DNA from: MKSF01 sp037190225
GTDB lineage: Bacteria > Bacteroidota > Bacteroidia > Chitinophagales > Chitinophagaceae
Assembly (NCBI GenBank): GCA_037190225.1
Contig: JBBCJL010000011.1
Location: 124,001 to 188,000 of the forward strand
Direction of reading: 5' to 3'
DNA length: 64,000 nt
In this document: positions 60,791-64,000 of the stretch, in pieces
Layout of the letters: each line of letters starts with the position of its first letter
How positions within the stretch are numbered: position 1 is the stretch's first letter
Notes under the pieces: generated by a model
What the model was told of the DNA's origin: nothing
Databases searched by the model: none
What the model saw: only the letters and a program-made list of their open reading frames with translations
Translations under genes and position numbers: made by a program

Positions 60791-63592
60791 TCAGAGCACG
60801 ATATTGATCATCCTGCCTTTTACAAAAATGACCTTCTTGGGCGTTTTGCCTTCCAGGTACTGCTGTACCTTCTCATTGGACAGCACAGCCGCTTCAATAT
60901 CCGCCTGCGGTGCATCCAGGGCGAATTCCATCTCCGTACGTGTCTTGCCGTTGACGGCTACCGGGTACACCTTGGTATTATCTACCACATATCTTTCCTC
61001 CCAGGCGGGATAGGCGGCAGCAACCACGCTCTCCTTATGACCCAGCTGCTGCCATAGCTCCTCAGCCATATGCGGCGCATACGGGGCTATAACCCTTACC
61101 AGCGGATCCAGCACTTCCCGCTTACGGCATTTCAGCTCTGTCAGCTCATTGACACAGATCATAAGCTGGCTGACCGCGGTATTAAAGGAAAAGCGCTCCG
61201 TATCTTCCTCCACTTTTTTAATGGTACGGTGCAATACCTTCAGCTCCTGCTCTGACGGTTGCTCCTCTGTCACCGCCAGACCCTGCTGCTCATCCTGGAA
61301 CAGGCGCCAGAAACGCTTCAGGAATTTATGCACCCCTTCAATGCCCTTGGTATCCCAGGGCTTGGACATTTCAATAGGTCCCAGGAACATCTCATACATC
61401 CGGAAAGTGTCCGCGCCATACTGCCTTACAATATCATCAGGGTTAACAACATTATATTTGGATTTGGACATTTTCTCCGTTTCGCTGCCGCAGATATATT
61501 TACCGTCCTCCAGGATAAATCCGGCGCCGGCAAAATCAGGTCTCCAGGCTTTAAACGCTTCCGTATCCAGCACCACGCCGTCCACCATGCTGACATCCAC
61601 CCGTATGGGATCTGTCTCATACTGATCTTTAAGATTGAAGGACACAAAGGTTGAAGTACCTTTGATACGGTAGGCAAAACGTGTGGAACCCTGGATCATT
61701 CCCTGGTTCAGCAGCTTCCTGAACGGCTCGTCAAAAGAGAGATATCCCAGGTCACACAATACCTTGGTCCATAAGCGGGCATACAGCAGGTGCCCCACGG
61801 CATGCTCCGTTCCGCCTACATACAGGTCCACCTGGTTCCAGTAATCCGCCGCAGCCTTATCGGCCAGGAAACCGGCATTGCCCGGGTCCATATACCTGAG
61901 GAAATACCAGCTGCTGCCGGCATAGCCCGGCATGGTGTTCGTTTCCCTTCTCAGCTGCTCTCCGCGGGTATTCGTAACCCACAGGTAGCTCTCAATATTC
62001 GCCAGGGGACCTTCTCCTTCCGGACCGGGGCGGTAGCTCTCCACATGCGGCAGCGCGACCGGCAACTGCTGCTGCAACTCCGGTAATGCGGCTTCCGACT
62101 CATCGATCGTGTAAGGGATATCCCCTTTATAAACAACCGGAAAAGGTTCGCCCCAGTAGCGCTGGCGGCTGAAGCCCGCGTCACGCAGCTTATAATTCAC
62201 CTTACGGGTACCTATGCCTTTTTGTTCCAGGTAATCAAGCACTGCTGCAGCGGCTTCCGGTACTTTCTGCCCGGAAATAAACCCGGAATTTTCCAGCACG
62301 GCATCCCTGGCCGTATAGGCCTGCTCCCCGTTATAATGTTCACCAAAGATATTCGTTACCGGGATGCTGAAATGGCGGGCAAAGCCATGGTCCCTGTCAT
62401 CCCCCGAAGGTACCGCCATGATAGCACCGGTACCATAGCCGGCCAGTACATATTCGGATATCCATACGGGTATTTCCCTGCCTGTCAGCGGATGCACTGC
62501 AAAAGCACCCGTAAAGCAGCCCGTGATCTTTTTCTCCGCCATACGCTCCCGCTCGCTGCGGGATTTGACATAGGCCTGGTAGTGCTCCACTTCCGCCTTC
62601 CTGTCTGCAGTTGTAATGCCCGCCACAAGCTCATGCTCCGGCGCCAGCACCATAAAATCGACCCCGTAAATAGTATCGGGACGGGTGGTGAACACCTCGA
62701 TCCGCGCGCTGCTGTCCTTTACCTCAAACTGCACAGACGCGCCTTCGGAGCGCCCGATCCAGTTCCGCTGCATTTCCTTCATCGCCTCACTCCACTCCAG
62801 CCCGTCCAGGCCGGAAAGCAGGCGGTCCGCATAAGCGGTGATCCGCAGGAACCACTGGCGCATACGCTTACGCTCCACGAGATGCCCGCCCCGCTCGGAG
62901 ACACCATTCACCACCTCATCATTGGCCAGCACCGTGCCCAGGGCCTCGCACCACCATACTTCCGCGTGATCAAGATAAGCAAGGCGGTACTGCATCAGTA
63001 CGTCCCGCCGCGCGGCTTCATCCATGGATCGCCAGTCTGCCGCAGCTACCTGCAGTGCTGTATCACCGGGAGCCGGGATGTGCTCATTACCGCTATCTTC
63101 CAGTATCCGGATAAGGCTGTCTATGCTTTCCGCCTTTTGCGTCAGCGGGTTATACCAGGATTTGAACAGCTGTATAAAGATCCATTGCGTCCACCGGTAA
63201 TATGCAGGATCAGAGGTTTTCACTTCCCTGCTCCAGTCATAGCAGAACCCGATATTATCCAGCTGCTCCTTATATCTTCTGATATTCTTCTCTGTGGTCA
63301 CGGAAGGATGCTGCCCCGTTTCGATCGCGTATTGTTCCGCCGGCAGGCCAAAGGCATCAAAGCCCATGGGGTGCAGCACATTGAACCCCTTGCTCTTCTT
63401 ATAGCGGGCCACGATATCGGACGCTATGTACCCTAGGGGATGCCCTACATGCAGGCCGGACCCGCTGGGATACGGGAACATATCCAATACATAATACTTG
63501 GGCTGAACGGTATCGTTCAGCACTTTATAAACCTCATGCTCCTTCCAGAACTGCCGTATCTTAGGCTCAATGGCAGAAAAATTATATTCCAT
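60791..63592 (-). CDS. leuS: Leucyl-tRNA synthetase
   Basis: The 933-residue class I synthetase attaches leucine to tRNA-Leu in the cytoplasm. The HIGH motif is HVGHPLGY within FPYPSGSGLHVGH (about 36-52). The large CP1 editing domain contains the TTRPDTIYG motif near 310-320. The KMSKSKYN motif lies near 710, and the anticodon-binding and C-terminal domains follow. Insertions relative to E. coli (860 residues) are seen between the HIGH region and CP1 (around 140-190). It is a single gene, divergent from rpoN. Confidence 0.97.
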   Translation of the reverse strand: MEYNFSAIEPKIRQFWKEHEVYKVLNDTVQPKYYVLDMFPYPSGSGLHVGHPLGYIASDIVARYKKSKGFNVLHPMGFDAFGLPAEQYAIETGQHPSVTTEKNIRRYKEQLDNIGFCYDWSREVKTSDPAYYRWTQWIFIQLFKSWYNPLTQKAESIDSLIRILEDSGNEHIPAPGDTALQVAAADWRSMDEAARRDVLMQYRLAYLDHAEVWWCEALGTVLANDEVVNGVSERGGHLVERKRMRQWFLRITAYADRLLSGLDGLEWSEAMKEMQRNWIGRSEGASVQFEVKDSSARIEVFTTRPDTIYGVDFMVLAPEHELVAGITTADRKAEVEHYQAYVKSRSERERMAEKKITGCFTGAFAVHPLTGREIPVWISEYVLAGYGTGAIMAVPSGDDRDHGFARHFSIPVTNIFGEHYNGEQAYTARDAVLENSGFISGQKVPEAAAAVLDYLEQKGIGTRKVNYKLRDAGFSRQRYWGEPFPVVYKGDIPYTIDESEAALPELQQQLPVALPHVESYRPGPEGEGPLANIESYLWVTNTRGEQLRRETNTMPGYAGSSWYFLRYMDPGNAGFLADKAAADYWNQVDLYVGGTEHAVGHLLYARLWTKVLCDLGYLSFDEPFRKLLNQGMIQGSTRFAYRIKGTSTFVSFNLKDQYETDPIRVDVSMVDGVVLDTEAFKAWRPDFAGAGFILEDGKYICGSETEKMSKSKYNVVNPDDIVRQYGADTFRMYEMFLGPIEMSKPWDTKGIEGVHKFLKRFWRLFQDEQQGLAVTEEQPSEQELKVLHRTIKKVEEDTERFSFNTAVSQLMICVNELTELKCRKREVLDPLVRVIAPYAPHMAEELWQQLGHKESVVAAAYPAWEERYVVDNTKVYPVAVNGKTRTEMEFALDAPQADIEAAVLSNEKVQQYLEGKTPKKVIFVKGRMINIVL

Positions 63593-63735
63593 TTACAATA
63601 ATCAATTGATCAAAACAAGGATGCAAATTACACATAATACAGGAATTTTTCATACCCGGGCTCAACCGGGACTCCTTACTGTATTCTTAACATTCGAAAG
63701 GAAAACCGGCATAGACATTATCCTGATAAATCAAT

Positions 63736-63743
63736 TATCTTTG
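63736..63743 (+). promoter_or_regulatory. -7 box upstream of rpoN
   Basis: TATCTTTG matches TAnnTTTG and lies 55 bp before the rpoN start codon; no clear TTTG is found at the expected upstream distance. Confidence 0.5.
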
Positions 63744-63798
63744 TGTACTGCAAAACGCGCTGAAATAACCCAAACCAATACGCCACCTTTTTCGACAT

Positions 63799-64000
63799 AT
63801 GCTAAGACAGACGCAACAGCTTAAATTAACCCAGAAACTTTCGCCCAAGCAGATCCAGCTGATGAAACTGCTGCAGGTGCCTACAGCCAATCTGGAAGAA
63901 CGGATCAAAGATGAGCTGGAAAGCAATCCCGCACTGGATATCAATGTTGACTATAACGCCGCCAATACCACCAAGGAAGAAACGCCCTACGAGGACAGCA
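63799..64000 (+). CDS. rpoN: RNA polymerase sigma-54 factor, N-terminal part, partial
   Basis: The frame starts MLRQTQQLKLTQKLSPKQIQ and continues QLMKLLQVPTANLEERIKDE and LESNPALDI to the window edge (67 codons). This is the sigma-54 activator-interacting region I, with its glutamine- and leucine-rich helix and the ELESNPALD-like motif. The protein directs RNA polymerase to -24/-12 promoters with enhancer-binding proteins. The remainder lies outside the window. Confidence 0.93.
   Translation, partial: MLRQTQQLKLTQKLSPKQIQLMKLLQVPTANLEERIKDELESNPALDINVDYNAANTTKEETPYEDS

Noticed and set aside
62222..63436. 404-codon open frame antisense to leuS
   Set aside because: It arises from the G+C-rich codon pattern of leuS, whose motifs are intact on the other strand.

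Overview
The window looks like a chromosomal segment of a Bacteroidota bacterium, most likely of the Chitinophagaceae or a near relative. The evidence is two proteins with C-terminal type IX secretion (T9SS) sorting domains, a PorG-like/DUF6089 outer-membrane protein, the Bacteroidota-typical families DUF5606, DUF2911 and DUF1343, and promoters of the TTTG-N19/22-TAnnTTTG type with few Shine-Dalgarno sequences. No prophage, insertion sequence or CRISPR array was seen.

Layout. 1-1.7 kb: end of a glycan locus (partial glycosyltransferase, methyltransferase, small membrane protein). 1.7-7.3 kb: secreted GH16 glycanase, HdeD-like membrane protein, acetyl-CoA synthetase and a redoxin. 7.3-10.7 kb: a soluble TPR hybrid histidine kinase followed by a receiver protein with a C-terminal membrane helix. 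10.8-20.1 kb (minus strand): 17 ribosomal protein genes from rpsJ to rplF, read from a near-consensus promoter at 20077-20107. The cluster stops after rplF at a terminator, so the usual rplR-rpsE-rpmD-rplO-secY tail is elsewhere. 20.4-31.5 kb: nadA, rdgB, rarA, two tRNA-Gln, pcrA, an EnvC-like factor, an M16 peptidase, an FKBP and an RluF-like pseudouridine synthase. 31.7-43.7 kb: a PhnA-like protein, a CNNM/CBS protein, an O-methyltransferase, a glucosaminidase-LysM protein, a T9SS cargo protein, a small heat shock protein, queA, RNase P RNA, a NamZ-like muramidase and a DUF2911 protein.

43.8-48.3 kb is the accessory island and the most interesting part. It holds a 1.25-kb array of short-hairpin repeats and two tandem copies of a two-gene cassette. 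The cassette pairs a lipoprotein-like precursor ending in an eight-cysteine fulvocin C-like domain with a polytopic membrane protein carrying a periplasmic-type thioredoxin domain (CxxC). The promoter-distal copy has lost most of its precursor gene where it meets a repeat. The 3' ends of the two membrane-protein genes are almost identical. A divergent XRE regulator faces the intact copy across a spacer with GTGTAA/TTACAC operator-like half-sites. I infer a regulated system in which a cysteine-rich secreted peptide is matured by a dedicated thiol-disulfide protein.

48.3-64 kb: CCA-adding enzyme, DUF5606 protein, sterol desaturase-like protein, 3-hydroxybutyryl-CoA dehydrogenase, an amidohydrolase/ABC ATPase/LD-carboxypeptidase operon, the PorG-like protein, an ABC exporter, a T9SS-secreted reprolysin-like protease, leuS, and the start of rpoN at the right edge.
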